Assembly: GCF_001898175.1 (NCBI RefSeq)
Contig: NZ_MKTH01000002.1
Location: forward strand, 1-64,000
From: Cellulomonas sp. 73-92
GTDB lineage: Bacteria; Actinomycetota; Actinomycetes; Actinomycetales; Cellulomonadaceae
Length of the DNA stretch: 64,000 nucleotides
Reading direction: 5' to 3'
Made by a program: the position numbers and the translations under genes. This document shows positions 19,178 to 28,252 of the stretch, piece after piece (position 1 is the stretch's first letter; every line of letters starts with the position of its first letter). The notes below the pieces were generated by a model. It was not told where the DNA came from. It did not search any database and saw only the letters and a list, made by a program, of their open reading frames with translations.

Positions 19178-20509
19178 TCAGCAGGTCGACAGCAGGCGGT
19201 CCAGGACGCGGCAGCCGAAGCGGAGCGAGTCGACCGGCACGCGCTCGTCGACGCCGTGGAACATCGCGGTGAAGTCGAAGTCGGCTGGCAGCCGCAGGGG
19301 CGCGAAGCCGTAGCCCGCGATGCCGAGCCGGGCGAGCGACTTGTTGTCGGTGCCCGCGGCGAGCATGTAGGGCAGCACGACCGACCCCGGGTCCTCCGCG
19401 ATCACGGCGGCCGCCATCGCCTCCACCAGCGGGCCGTCGATCGGCGCGGCGGGAGCGATGTCGCGGTGCACGTTCGTGATCCGCACGTGCTCGCCCGCCA
19501 GCGCGCGGACGGTCGCGTCGAACTCCTCCTCGCGGCCCGGCAGGTAGCGGCCGTCGATCGTCGCCTCCGCGCGGCTCGGGATGACGTTCGACAGGTAGCC
19601 GGCGTCCAGGCGCGTCGGGTTCGTCGTGTGCTGGAGGGTGGCGCCGACGAACCGCGAGGCGGGGCCGAGGGCCGCGACGAGGGCGTCGATCGTCGCGTCG
19701 TCGTGCTCGTCGAACGGCAGGCCGGTCAGGTCGGCCACGCCCTCGAGCAGGCGGCGGACCGTCGGGGTCAGCACGCGCGGCCACGGGTGGGCGCCGATGC
19801 GCGCCACGGCCTCGGCCAGATGGGTCACCGCGTTATCACGGTTGACCTGGCTGCCGTGGCCGGCGCGGCCGTCAGCGACGAGGCGCAGCCACGCCAAGCC
19901 CTTCTCGGCCGTCTGCAGCAGGTAGGCGCGGCGACCGGCGACCTCGACGGAGTAGCCGCCGACCTCGCTGATCGCCTCGGTGGCACCCTCGAACAGGTCC
20001 GGGCGGTGGTCGACCGCCCAGCTGGCGCCGTGGACGCCGCCGGCCTCCTCGTCGGCGAACATCGCGACGACGACGTCGCGGGCCGGCCGGCGGCCCTCCC
20101 GGGCCATCTGGCGGACCACCGCCAGCACCATCGCGTCCATGTCCTTCATGTCCACCGCGCCGCGGCCCCACAGGACACCGTCGACCTCCTCGCCGGCGAA
20201 CGGCGGGACGGTCCAGTCCTCGGCGCGGGCGGGCACGACGTCGGTGTGGCCGTGCAGCACGAGCGCCGGGCGGCTCGGGTCGGTGCCCTCCAGGCGCACG
20301 ACGACGTTCGCGCGCCCGGGGGTCGACTCGAAGAGCTCCGGCTCCAGGCCGACGTCCGAGAGCAGCGCCGCGACGTGCTCGGCCGCCGCGCGCTCACCGG
20401 GGCCGGAGCCGTCGCCGTAGTTGCTCGAGTCGATCCGGATGAGCTCCTGGCAGATCCGCGCCACCTCGTCCTCGGCGCGGAGCGGCTGGGCGTGGGGAGC
20501 GGTGGTCAT
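19178..20509 (-). CDS. M20/M25/M40 family metallopeptidase
   Basis: 443-residue dinuclear zinc peptidase or deacylase: LVLHGHTDVVPA (metal His and catalytic Asp), GRGAVDMKDMDAMVL (bridging Asp), FADEEAGGVHGA (catalytic Glu and ligand), plus a central dimerisation domain (GRAGHGSQVNRDNAV). Resembles the Dug1/ArgE/DapE group, but substrate cannot be told from sequence. No signal peptide, so cytosolic. ATG at 20509. It follows the M3 peptidase gene in the same direction with a 107-base gap that holds a hairpin. Confidence 0.93.
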   Translation of the reverse strand: MTTAPHAQPLRAEDEVARICQELIRIDSSNYGDGSGPGERAAAEHVAALLSDVGLEPELFESTPGRANVVVRLEGTDPSRPALVLHGHTDVVPARAEDWTVPPFAGEEVDGVLWGRGAVDMKDMDAMVLAVVRQMAREGRRPARDVVVAMFADEEAGGVHGASWAVDHRPDLFEGATEAISEVGGYSVEVAGRRAYLLQTAEKGLAWLRLVADGRAGHGSQVNRDNAVTHLAEAVARIGAHPWPRVLTPTVRRLLEGVADLTGLPFDEHDDATIDALVAALGPASRFVGATLQHTTNPTRLDAGYLSNVIPSRAEATIDGRYLPGREEEFDATVRALAGEHVRITNVHRDIAPAAPIDGPLVEAMAAAVIAEDPGSVVLPYMLAAGTDNKSLARLGIAGYGFAPLRLPADFDFTAMFHGVDERVPVDSLRFGCRVLDRLLSTC

Positions 20510-20571
20510 GCCCGGCACCGTACCGCGGGGTCCGGCGGGCCCCGTCGGGTCCCCGGTCCCGGCAACCGGGA

Positions 20572-20599
20572 TGGCCACCGTGTCCGCCGCGGTGGGGCC
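20572..20599 (-). terminator. Possible hairpin terminator after the M3 peptidase gene
   Basis: Inverted repeat CCACCG (20575-20580) / CGGTGG (20590-20595) with a nine-base loop, about 20 bases beyond the M3 peptidase stop on the minus strand. Flanking GGCC/GGCC extends the pairing with a bulge. No T-tract. Confidence 0.3.
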
Positions 20600-20616
20600 T
20601 CAGCGGTCCCCCGGGG

Positions 20617-22692
20617 TCAGGCGGCCGGGCCGGCCAGCCCGCGCCGCGCCAGCAGGGGCGCGATGTCCGGCGCACGGCCGCGGAGGTCCTCGAACGCCTG
20701 GAGGGCGTCGAGCGAGCCGCCGCGGGAGAGGACCTTGGCGCGGAAGGCGTCCCCGTTCTCGCGGCGCAGCCCGCCGTGCTCGCCGTACCAGGTGACCGTG
20801 TCGGCGTCGAGCACCTCCGACCAGATGTACGAGTAGTAGCCAGCCGAGTAGCCGCCGGAGAACACGTGGTTGAAGTACGTCGAGCGGTACCGCGGCGGCA
20901 CGGGTCCGTAGGCGATGCCGGCGCGCTCGAGCGCTGCGCGCTCGAAGGCCTCGACGTCGTCAGGGCTCGTGGGCACCTCGTCGGGCGTCAGGCGGTGCCA
21001 CGCCTGGTCGAGGAGGGCCGCGCCGAGATACTCGGTGGTGGCGAAGCCCTCGCCGTCCTGCCGGGCGTCGAGCAGGGTCTGCACCCACTCGGCCGGCATC
21101 GGCTCGCCGGTGACGCGGTGCACCGCGAAGCCCCGCAGCACCTCCGGCTCCCACGCCCACATCTCGTTGACCTGGCTGGGGTACTCGACGGCGTCGCGCG
21201 GCACGGCCGTGCCCGACTGCGACGGGTACCGCACGTCGGAGAAGATCGCGTGCAGCGCGTGGCCGAACTCGTGGAAGAGCGTCGTCACCTCGTCCCACGT
21301 CAGGAGCGTCGGCTCCCCCGGCGGCGGCTTGGGGATGTTGAGGTTGTTGACCACGACGCAGCGCTCGTCGAGCAGCCGGGACTGGTCGACGAGGTTGTTC
21401 ATCCACGCGCCGCCGCGCTTGCTGTCGCGGGTCCAGGGGTCGTGGAGGAAGAGGGCGCGAGGCGTGCCGTCGGTGTCGAACACCTCGTAGACGCGCACGT
21501 CCGGGTGGTACCCGGTGAGGTCCTCGCGCCGCGCGAAGGTCAGGCCGAAGACGAGGTTCGCCGCGCGGAACACCCCCTGCTCCACGACCCGGTCCAGCTC
21601 CAGGTAGGGACGCATCGCGGACTCGTCGAGCGCGCGCCGCTCGCGCCGCACGCGCTGCGCGTAGAACGACCAGTCCCACGGCTCCAGATCGGCGCCGGGC
21701 TCGTCGTGCTCGAGCGCCTGCTGCAGCGCCGCGGCCTCCGCGCGCGCGTTCGCGACCGCAGGGCCGACGAGGCCGCCGAGCAGGTCGGCGACCGCGTCCG
21801 CACCGTGGATCGTCAGGTCGGAGGCGACGTAGTCGGCGTGGTGGGCGTACCCGAGGAGGCCGGCCCGCTCGGCCCGCAACGCCACGGTCTCCAGCAGGAT
21901 CGGCCGCGTATCGTGCTCGCCGCCCAGGCCGCGGGTCGACGACGCCTCGAAGACCCGGCGCCGCAGCGTGCGGTTCTCCAGCTGGGCCAGCACCGGCTGG
22001 CCGGTGGGCAGGATCAGGTCGATGAGGAACGCGCCCGGCTCGTCGTGCCGCTCGGCGGCCGCGGCGGCGGCGGCCTTGGCGTCGTCCGGCAGGCCCGCCA
22101 GCTCGTCCTCGTCGGCCACGAGAACGGCGGCGGCGTTCGTGGCGGCCAGCAGAGTGCGGCCGAACCGCGCCTCCAGCGTGGTCAGCCGCTCGTTGATCTC
22201 CCGCAGCCGCGCCTGCGCCTCGTCGGCCAGCCCCGCGCCGGCGCGGCGGTGGGCGACGCGCCGCCGCTCCAGCAGGTACGCCGTGTCCGGCTCGAGCTCG
22301 AGCCGGCCTTCATCGGCCTGGCGGCCCAGCTCCTCGACCCGTGCCGCCAGGGCCGCGTCCAGCCAGATCGCGTCGTGGTGCGCGGCGAGCAGCGGCGCCA
22401 CCTGCTCCTCGATGGCCTCGAGAGCGGGCGTCGCGTCCGAGCTCAGCTGGTTGCAGAAGACGTTCGCCACCCGCTCGAGCACCCGGCCGGTGCGCTCGAA
22501 GGCGACGAGGGTGTTCTCGACCGTCGGCGGCTCCGCGGTGCTGGTGATCGCCGCCACCTCGTCCCGCTGCTCCGCCATGCCCGCGAGGAAGGCGGGCAGG
22601 TAGTGCTCCTCGCGGATCGCCGCGTAGTCCGGCAGGCGGTACGGCAGGACCGAGGGCGCGGCGAAGGGGTTCGACGGGTCGAGAGGGGTCAC
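20617..22692 (-). CDS. M3 family oligopeptidase / peptidyl-dipeptidase
   Basis: 691-residue zinc peptidase of the Dcp/oligopeptidase A group with HEFGHALHAIF (two His ligands and catalytic Glu, near residue 472) and the downstream Glu ligand in QVNEMWAWE. It is cytosolic, with no signal peptide, and probably degrades short peptides released by larger proteases such as the proteasome. The C-terminal FNHVFSGGYSAGYYSYIWSE is a family hallmark that binds substrate. GTG at 22692 overlaps the ald stop by four bases, so it is translationally coupled to ald. Confidence 0.95.
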   Translation of the reverse strand: MTPLDPSNPFAAPSVLPYRLPDYAAIREEHYLPAFLAGMAEQRDEVAAITSTAEPPTVENTLVAFERTGRVLERVANVFCNQLSSDATPALEAIEEQVAPLLAAHHDAIWLDAALAARVEELGRQADEGRLELEPDTAYLLERRRVAHRRAGAGLADEAQARLREINERLTTLEARFGRTLLAATNAAAVLVADEDELAGLPDDAKAAAAAAAERHDEPGAFLIDLILPTGQPVLAQLENRTLRRRVFEASSTRGLGGEHDTRPILLETVALRAERAGLLGYAHHADYVASDLTIHGADAVADLLGGLVGPAVANARAEAAALQQALEHDEPGADLEPWDWSFYAQRVRRERRALDESAMRPYLELDRVVEQGVFRAANLVFGLTFARREDLTGYHPDVRVYEVFDTDGTPRALFLHDPWTRDSKRGGAWMNNLVDQSRLLDERCVVVNNLNIPKPPPGEPTLLTWDEVTTLFHEFGHALHAIFSDVRYPSQSGTAVPRDAVEYPSQVNEMWAWEPEVLRGFAVHRVTGEPMPAEWVQTLLDARQDGEGFATTEYLGAALLDQAWHRLTPDEVPTSPDDVEAFERAALERAGIAYGPVPPRYRSTYFNHVFSGGYSAGYYSYIWSEVLDADTVTWYGEHGGLRRENGDAFRAKVLSRGGSLDALQAFEDLRGRAPDIAPLLARRGLAGPAA

Positions 22693-23816
22693 GCCCTCAT
22701 CATGGTGGACGCCGCGCCGTCCCAGGCGCGCCAGGGCAGCCCGTGGGCGGTGGCGACCGGCTCGCTGAACAGCTCGCCGGCGTGCGTCGTCAGGCCCGCA
22801 GCGAGCGCGCGGTCGGCCGCGAGCGCATCCCGCCAGCCCCGGTCCGCGAGCGCCGCCAGGTAGGGCGCGGTGACGTTGGTCAGCGCGACGGTGGACGTCA
22901 CCGGGACGGCGCCCGGCATGTTCGCCACCGCGTAGAAGACGCTGCCGTGGACCTTGTAGGTCGGGTCGTCGTGCGTCGTCGGGTGGGTGTCCTCGAAGCA
23001 CCCGCCCTGGTCGACGGCGACGTCGACCAGCACCGAGCCCGGCCGCATCCGGGCGACGAGCTCGTTGCTCACCACGTGCGGAGCCTTGGCGCCGGGGACC
23101 AGGACGGCACCCACGACGAGGTCGGCGTCCAGCAGCTCGCGCTCGACGGCCCACGCGCTCGACGCCAGCGTCCGTACGCGGCCGCCGAACTCGGCGTCCA
23201 CCTCGCGCAGCCGGTGCATCGACAGGTCGAGCACTGCGACGTCGGCGCGCATCCCGACGGCGATCTCGGCGGCGTGCCGCCCGACGGTGCCGCCGCCGAT
23301 GATGACCACCTTCGCCGCGTCGACGCCGGGCACCCCACCCAGGAGCAGGCCGCGGCCGCCCTCGTTGCGCATGAGGTGGTAGGCGCCCACCTGCGCGGCG
23401 AGCCGCCCGGCGACCTCGCTCATCGGGGCGAGCAGCGGCAGCGAACCGTCCGCCAGCGCCACCGTCTCGTAGGCGATCGACGTCGTGCCGGCCGCCAGCA
23501 GCGCGTCCGTCCCGGGCCGGTCGGCGGCCAGGTGGAGGTAGGTGAACAGCACGAGGTCGGGACGCAGGAACGCGTACTCCTCCGCCACCGGCTCCTTCAC
23601 CTTGCAGACGAGGTCGGCCGACCATGCCGTCGCGGCGTCGGGGACGATCGTGGCGCCGGCCGTCCGGTACTGCGCGTCGCTGATGGCCGAGCCGCCGCCC
23701 GCGCCGGTCTCGACGAGCACCTCGTGCCCCGTCGACACCAGCCGGTGGACACCGGCGGGCGTCACGGAGACGCGGTACTCACGGTTCTTGATCTCGCGCG
23801 GGATGCCGATCCGCAT
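22689..23816 (-). CDS. ald: Alanine dehydrogenase
   Basis: 375 residues; interconverts L-alanine and pyruvate/ammonia with NAD. Sequence: MRIGIPREIKNREYRVSVTP, Lys/His active-site region (CKVKEPVAEEY, LFTYLHLAAD), Rossmann loop VVIIGGGTVGRHAAE, and AVDQGGCFEDTHPTTH. Full length. Divergent from an Lrp-type regulator (23914) across a 97-base gap, the arrangement of ald and its activator AldR in mycobacteria. Coupled to the M3 peptidase gene downstream. Confidence 0.97.
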   Translation of the reverse strand: MRIGIPREIKNREYRVSVTPAGVHRLVSTGHEVLVETGAGGGSAISDAQYRTAGATIVPDAATAWSADLVCKVKEPVAEEYAFLRPDLVLFTYLHLAADRPGTDALLAAGTTSIAYETVALADGSLPLLAPMSEVAGRLAAQVGAYHLMRNEGGRGLLLGGVPGVDAAKVVIIGGGTVGRHAAEIAVGMRADVAVLDLSMHRLREVDAEFGGRVRTLASSAWAVERELLDADLVVGAVLVPGAKAPHVVSNELVARMRPGSVLVDVAVDQGGCFEDTHPTTHDDPTYKVHGSVFYAVANMPGAVPVTSTVALTNVTAPYLAALADRGWRDALAADRALAAGLTTHAGELFSEPVATAHGLPWRAWDGAASTMMRA

Positions 23817-23861
23817 GGTGTCGCTCCTCGTCGAACGCTGCTGACCAGACCGAGTGTGAAC

Positions 23862-23884
23862 TTCCTCGATTTCGTCGCGATGAA
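23862..23884. promoter_or_regulatory. Imperfect palindrome between ald and its Lrp regulator
   Basis: TTCCTCG (23862-23868) and CGATGAA (23878-23884) form an inverted repeat with one mismatch in the seven-base arms and a nine-base spacer. It is centred in the 97-base divergent gap and is a plausible Lrp/AldR binding site. Lrp-family sites are loosely conserved, so this is weak. Confidence 0.3.
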
Positions 23885-23913
23885 CACGGCGGTTCCTTCG
23901 CTATTGTGCGTCC

Positions 23914-24432
23914 ATGTCCGTCGATTCTTCGCGCGGGGCCGTTGCCCGGCCCGGCAGCCGCACACGCTTCGGCGCGCTCGACGACGTCGACCGCGACATC
24001 CTGCGCGAGCTCGAGCGTGACGGGCGCATCTCCAACAAGGACCTCGCCGACCTCGTCGGCGTCGCACCGTCCACGTGCCACGCGCGGGTGCACGCGCTGC
24101 GGGAGTCCGGCGTCATCCGGGGGTTCTCCGCGGACGTCGACCCGCGGGCCCTGGGTCGCGGGCTCCAGGCGATCATCTCCGTGCGGCTGCAGGCGCAGGC
24201 GCGCGCACGGCTCGGCACGTTCGCCCGCGAGCTCGCGGGCCGGCCCGAGGTGCGCGACGTGTACCTGCTCGGCGGCACGGACGACGTGCTGGCGCACGTC
24301 CAGGTCGCCGACAGCGACGCCCTGCGGCAGTTCGTCATCGACCACCTGTCGACGCGGCAGGAGGTGGCGCACACGCAGACCTCCCTCGTGTTCGAGCACG
24401 TGCACCAGCCCGCGTCGATCCCGCCGCGCTGA
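23914..24432 (+). CDS. Lrp/AsnC-type transcriptional regulator (AldR-like)
   Basis: 172 residues. An N-terminal helix-turn-helix (DVDRDILRELERDGRISNKDL, STCHARVHALRESGVI) is followed by the RAM ligand-binding domain (VRDVYLLGGTDDVLAHVQV). Lrp-family proteins respond to amino acids. Its divergent position from ald suggests it controls alanine catabolism, as AldR does. The ORF continues ten bases before a fructosamine-kinase-like gene, so both may be co-transcribed. Confidence 0.93.
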   Translation: MSVDSSRGAVARPGSRTRFGALDDVDRDILRELERDGRISNKDLADLVGVAPSTCHARVHALRESGVIRGFSADVDPRALGRGLQAIISVRLQAQARARLGTFARELAGRPEVRDVYLLGGTDDVLAHVQVADSDALRQFVIDHLSTRQEVAHTQTSLVFEHVHQPASIPPR

Positions 24433-24442
24433 CGCCCCTGCG

Positions 24443-25210
24443 GTGCCCGACCCGTTCCGCAAGTCGCGCGCCGGCGCGCCCGCCGGGTTCTTCCGCTGCG
24501 AGGCGGCCGGGCTCGAGTGGCTGCGCGCCGCCGGAGGCGCCCGCGTGGTCTGGGTGCTCGGCGTGGGCGACGACCACCTCGACCTCGTCCGCCTGTCCCC
24601 AACCCGCCCGACGCCGGACGCGGCCCGCGCCTTCGGCCGAGACCTGGCCGCGACCCACGACGCAGGGGCGGCCGCGTTCGGCGCCCCGCCCGACGGCTGG
24701 CCGGGCGACGGCTTCTTCGGGCCGCTGGACGCGCCCCTGCCGATGGCCGCCGGGCACCACGCCTCCTGGGGCGAGTTCCTCGCGGAACGGCGGCTCCGGC
24801 CCCTGGCCGGGTGGCTGCGACGTGCCCGGGCGGCCGACGAGGCCACGCTCACCGGCCTCGACCGCCTGAGCGACCGGCTGGCCGGCGGTGACCTGGACGA
24901 CGACGACGCCCCCGCCCGGCTGCACGGCGACCTGTGGTCGGGCAACGTCGTCTGGACCGCGGAGGGCGCCACCCTCATCGACCCCGCGGCGCACGGCGGG
25001 CACCGCGAGACCGACCTGGCGATGCTGGCGCTGTTCGGCCTGCCTTTCCTCGACGAGACGCTGGCCGGTTACCAGGAGGTGCATCCGCTCCGCACCGGCT
25101 GGCGCGGGCGTGCGGGGCTGCACCAGGTGTACCCGGTGGGGATCCACGCGCTGCTGTTCGGCGGCGGGTACGCGGCGCAGCTGGGGCGGCTCGTCGAACG
25201 CCGGGCGTGA
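24443..25210 (+). CDS. Fructosamine kinase family protein
   Basis: 255-residue protein of the fructosamine/ketosamine-3-kinase family (aminoglycoside-phosphotransferase fold). Visible motifs: RLHGDLWSGNVVW (catalytic Asp and metal Asn), LIDPAAHGGHRETDLAM (the DFG-equivalent Asp), and a C-terminal YPVGIHALLFGGGY segment. In known members it phosphorylates sugar adducts on protein lysines, triggering deglycation. GTG at 24443, ten bases after the Lrp gene. Confidence 0.92.
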   Translation: MPDPFRKSRAGAPAGFFRCEAAGLEWLRAAGGARVVWVLGVGDDHLDLVRLSPTRPTPDAARAFGRDLAATHDAGAAAFGAPPDGWPGDGFFGPLDAPLPMAAGHHASWGEFLAERRLRPLAGWLRRARAADEATLTGLDRLSDRLAGGDLDDDDAPARLHGDLWSGNVVWTAEGATLIDPAAHGGHRETDLAMLALFGLPFLDETLAGYQEVHPLRTGWRGRAGLHQVYPVGIHALLFGGGYAAQLGRLVERRA

Positions 25211-25302
25211 CGTCACCCGCGTGGCGGCGCGGCTCACGGCGCGCTCGACCTCGCCCCGACCGCGTCGCGGCGCCGCTCGGCGTGACGTCGCCCGCGTGGC
25301 GG
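25207..25302. repeat. Pair of 21-bp direct repeats
   Basis: GTGACGTCACCCGCGTGGCG at 25207-25226 recurs as GTGACGTCGCCCGCGTGGCG at 25282-25301 (one mismatch; a further G matches in both). The first copy spans the stop codon of the kinase gene and contains the palindrome TGACGTCA. No gene occupies the gap. Confidence 0.6.
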
Positions 25303-25340
25303 TCGACTCGCGCGCAACCGGCATGCCAGGCTCACCACCC

Positions 25341-26189
25341 GTGAGCGAGGGCCGGCCACCGGGGGTCAGCGAGCCGGTGTGGCTCAGCGGGCCCGCCGCC
25401 GCGTCCCCGCCCCCGGCGAGGCGGTCCTCGCTGCTGTCGTCGTTGCTCGTCGTGCTCGCCGTGGTGGCGGTCGTCTGGCTCGGTGTCCGGATCCTGGCAC
25501 CGGGCCTGCTGCGCTCGGGACCACCGCCGGGGCACGAGGAGCAGCACCAGCCGCTCGGTGAGCCTCCGCTCGGCCACCCGACGGACGGGCCGTACACCTT
25601 CATGCAGACGCAGGCGGACGTCGTCACGCCCGTCGCCTACAGCCCGTGCCGACCCATCCACTACGTGGTGCGCCCGGACGGCGAGCCCGCCGGCGGCGAT
25701 GCGCTCCTCGCCACGGCGCTCGCCCGGATCTCGCAGGCCAGCGGCCTGCAGTTCGTCGCCGACGGCGCCACCACCGAGGCGCCGGGCAAGGACCGGTCGG
25801 CGTACCAGCCGCAGCGCTACGGCGACCGCTGGGTCCCGGTGCTCGTCGCCTGGTCGAACCCCGCCGAGACGCCGGAGCTCGCCGGCGACGTCGCAGGCAG
25901 CGCCGGCTCGGCGTCCGTCGTGTCCGGAGGCACCTCGTTCTACGTCACCGGAGAGGTGGTCCTGGACGGGCCGTCGATCGCCGGCCTGCTCGCCGAGGGG
26001 CCGAACGGCCAGGCCGTCGCCGAAGGCGTCGTCACCCACGAGGTGGCCCACCTCGTGGGGCTCGGGCACGTCGACGACCCGGGCGAGCTGATGAACCCGA
26101 CCGCCGCGCTGTCGCAGACCTACCTGGCGCACGGCGACCTCGCCGGGCTGGCCCGCGTCGGCACGGGTCCGTGCGCGCCGCGGCTGTAG
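25341..26189 (+). CDS. Matrixin-like zinc metalloprotease, membrane-anchored
   Basis: 282 residues. One hydrophobic segment near the N-terminus (SSLLVVLAVVAVVWLGVRIL), then an extracytoplasmic domain carrying HEVAHLVGLGH, the HExxHxxGxxH zinc site of metzincins, with a downstream ELMNP resembling the Met-turn. So it is probably an anchored or exported peptidase. Two Cys (SPCRPIHYVV and TGPCAP) may form a disulfide. GTG 25341 was chosen; an in-frame ATG at 25323 would add six residues and cannot be excluded. No linked partner gene is obvious. Confidence 0.85.
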   Translation: MSEGRPPGVSEPVWLSGPAAASPPPARRSSLLSSLLVVLAVVAVVWLGVRILAPGLLRSGPPPGHEEQHQPLGEPPLGHPTDGPYTFMQTQADVVTPVAYSPCRPIHYVVRPDGEPAGGDALLATALARISQASGLQFVADGATTEAPGKDRSAYQPQRYGDRWVPVLVAWSNPAETPELAGDVAGSAGSASVVSGGTSFYVTGEVVLDGPSIAGLLAEGPNGQAVAEGVVTHEVAHLVGLGHVDDPGELMNPTAALSQTYLAHGDLAGLARVGTGPCAPRL

Positions 26190-26293
26190 CGGCCCGGGCC
26201 CGCGTCGCCTCCCGCGGCACCGTGCGCGCCACCCTGTGAGGGGTCCCAGGTTCATCGCTTACCCTGAGCGTCTCATCGCGCCAGGAGCACCCC

Positions 26294-26965
26294 ATCTCGT
26301 ACCGCCCCGTCGTCCTCGTCCACGGCACCCGCACGTCGTCCGCCATCTGGCGCCCGCAGGCCGCGGCGCTGCGCGCGCACGGGCACCCGGTCATCGCGGT
26401 GGACCTTCCCGGCCACGGCGCGCGCCAGGACGAGCGGTTCACGCTCGAGGGGGCGCTGGCCACGATCGACGCGGCGGTGCGCTCGTGCGACCGGCCGCCC
26501 CTGCTCGTCGGGCTCTCGCTCGGCGGCTACGCCTCCCTCGCCTACGCGGGCCGGCACGGGGACAGCGTCGCCGGCGTGATGCTCTCCGGCTGCTCCGCCG
26601 AGATCAAAGGCAAGCCGGTCGGGCTCTTCCGGCGCGTGGCGTCGCGCGTCACCGACTGGCTGCACGTCGGCGGGGAGGGTTGGCACGTCGTCACCGACAT
26701 GCTCGCCGCTCTCGCGGGGTACTCGCCCTTGGCCGACCTGCGCCGACTGACGATGCCCGTCCAGCTCGTCAACGGCCGGTTCGACCCCTTCCGCCTCGAC
26801 GAGTGGCGCTATCGGCGGGCCATGCCCGGCGCCCGCGTGACCGTGGTGCCGCACGCCGGTCACGACGTCAACACCCACGCGCCGGCCGCCTTCACGAGCG
26901 CGCTGCTGGACTTCCTCACCGAGCTGCGCCCGCCGAGGACGGCACCGGTCGCGGTCGGCGCCTGA
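26294..26965 (+). CDS. Alpha/beta hydrolase, apparent ATC start
   Basis: 223 residues. It has VVLVHGTRTSSAIW (oxyanion strand-loop), LVGLSLGGYASLAY (nucleophile Ser), NGRFDPF (Asp) and PHAGHDVN (His), so the catalytic triad is complete. Substrate unknown. The frame is open from 26240, but no ATG, GTG or TTG precedes the first conserved strand. The first GTG (26399) would delete it. AGGAG at 26283-26287 is followed six bases later by ATC at 26294, which is where homologues begin. I therefore annotate ATC as the start, with a base error as the alternative. Confidence 0.82.
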   Translation: MSYRPVVLVHGTRTSSAIWRPQAAALRAHGHPVIAVDLPGHGARQDERFTLEGALATIDAAVRSCDRPPLLVGLSLGGYASLAYAGRHGDSVAGVMLSGCSAEIKGKPVGLFRRVASRVTDWLHVGGEGWHVVTDMLAALAGYSPLADLRRLTMPVQLVNGRFDPFRLDEWRYRRAMPGARVTVVPHAGHDVNTHAPAAFTSALLDFLTELRPPRTAPVAVGA

Positions 26966-27023
26966 CGCAGCGGCGGTCGGCAGCGGCACGAGATCGCCGT
27001 CGTCGCCTGACGCAGCGGCGGTC
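26960..27023. repeat. 19-bp direct repeat around the hydrolase stop
   Basis: GCCTGACGCAGCGGCGGTC occurs at 26960-26978, overlapping the hydrolase stop codon, and again at 27005-27023. This short tandem-like duplication of about 45 bases lies between the hydrolase gene and the convergent dinB stop. Confidence 0.6.
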
Positions 27024-27044
27024 CGCGGCACCCCGACGCGACCT

Positions 27045-28235
27045 TCACCCGTCCACCACCGGTGCCGCCCACCCCACGCCCGTGCGCAGCAGCGCCGCCC
27101 GCGTCACGGAGTCGGAGCCGAACCTGGCGGCGACGGCGTCCAGCGCGACGTGCAGCCCGGTGCGATCCGGTGCGAGGTCGAGGGTGCCCTGCACGTAGGT
27201 GTCGTCCGACAGGTGGGTGAGCGCGACGCCGACGAGCGTCAGGCCACGCTCGCGGATCAGCGGCCCCACGGCTCCCAGCAGGTCCACGGCCGTCGCCGCG
27301 AGGACCTCGCCAGAGGCCGTGGGATGAGTGAGCGTGCGCGACCGGGTGGCGCGGCCGTAGTCGTCGAACCGCAGCCGCAGCACCACGGCCCGGGCCGCCA
27401 GGTGGGCCTTCCGCATCCGGCGGCCGGCCCGGTCGACGAGCCCGAGCAGCGCGGCGCGCACCTCGTCGGGCGTGTGCGGTCCGTGACCCAGGGCACGCTG
27501 CGCCCCCACCGAGCCCCGCCCCCGCCCGACGACCACCCGTTCCGGGGTGGCGCCGTGCACCACCGCGAAGAGGTGACCGCCCGCGGCCGGGCCCAGCGCT
27601 CCCACGAGGACCGACCGCGGCAGCGCCGCGACGTCGCCCGCCGTGCGCAGCCCGTACGAGTGCAGCTTGGCCGCCGTCACGTCGCCGACCCCCCACAGGC
27701 GCTCCACCGCCAGCGGGTGGAGGAAGGCGTCCTCGTCCTGCGGCTCGACGAGGAGGAGCCCGTCCGGCTTGGCGACCCGGCTGGCGACCTTCGCGAGGAA
27801 CGGGGTGCGCGCGACGCCGACGGTGATCGGGAGCCCCACCTGCTCCCGCACCTGGGCTCGCAGCCGCCGGGCGATCTCCACGGGCGCGGCGTCGATCCGG
27901 TGCAGCCCGCCGACGTCGAGGAACGCCTCGTCGATCGAGACGCCCTGCACCACCGGCGTGGTCCGGCGGAAGAGGTCGAACACGGCACGGCTCGCCGCCA
28001 CGTACGCCTCGAAACGCGGGGGCACGACGATCAGGCCCGGGCAGAGCGCGCGGGCCTGGCGAGCACCCATGGCGGTCGCGACCCCGCACCGCTTCGCCTC
28101 GTACGACGCGGCGAGCACGACGCCCCCACCCACCGCCACCGGGCGGCCGCGCAGGCGCGGCGAGTCGCGCTGCTCGACCGACGCGTAGAAGGCGTCGAGG
28201 TCGGCGTGCAGGATCGACGCTCGCGAGACCGGCAC
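27045..28235 (-). CDS. dinB: DNA polymerase IV (Y-family)
   Basis: Translesion polymerase of about 396 residues. Catalytic motifs intact: ILHADLDAFYASVEQ (metal Asp), VVLAASYEAKRCGV, and VSIDEAFLDV (Asp-Glu pair). Thumb and little-finger domains follow. A perfect LexA consensus (28253-28266) lies just upstream, so it is SOS-induced. GTG codons at 28259, 28253 and 28235 are all in frame. I favour 28235 because 28259 lies inside the LexA box, and the box-to-start distance then resembles that of imuA. Several GTGs, none with a clear ribosome-binding site. Confidence 0.94.
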   Translation of the reverse strand: MPVSRASILHADLDAFYASVEQRDSPRLRGRPVAVGGGVVLAASYEAKRCGVATAMGARQARALCPGLIVVPPRFEAYVAASRAVFDLFRRTTPVVQGVSIDEAFLDVGGLHRIDAAPVEIARRLRAQVREQVGLPITVGVARTPFLAKVASRVAKPDGLLLVEPQDEDAFLHPLAVERLWGVGDVTAAKLHSYGLRTAGDVAALPRSVLVGALGPAAGGHLFAVVHGATPERVVVGRGRGSVGAQRALGHGPHTPDEVRAALLGLVDRAGRRMRKAHLAARAVVLRLRFDDYGRATRSRTLTHPTASGEVLAATAVDLLGAVGPLIRERGLTLVGVALTHLSDDTYVQGTLDLAPDRTGLHVALDAVAARFGSDSVTRAALLRTGVGWAAPVVDG

Positions 28236-28252
28236 GGGCGGCACGTTGGGCA

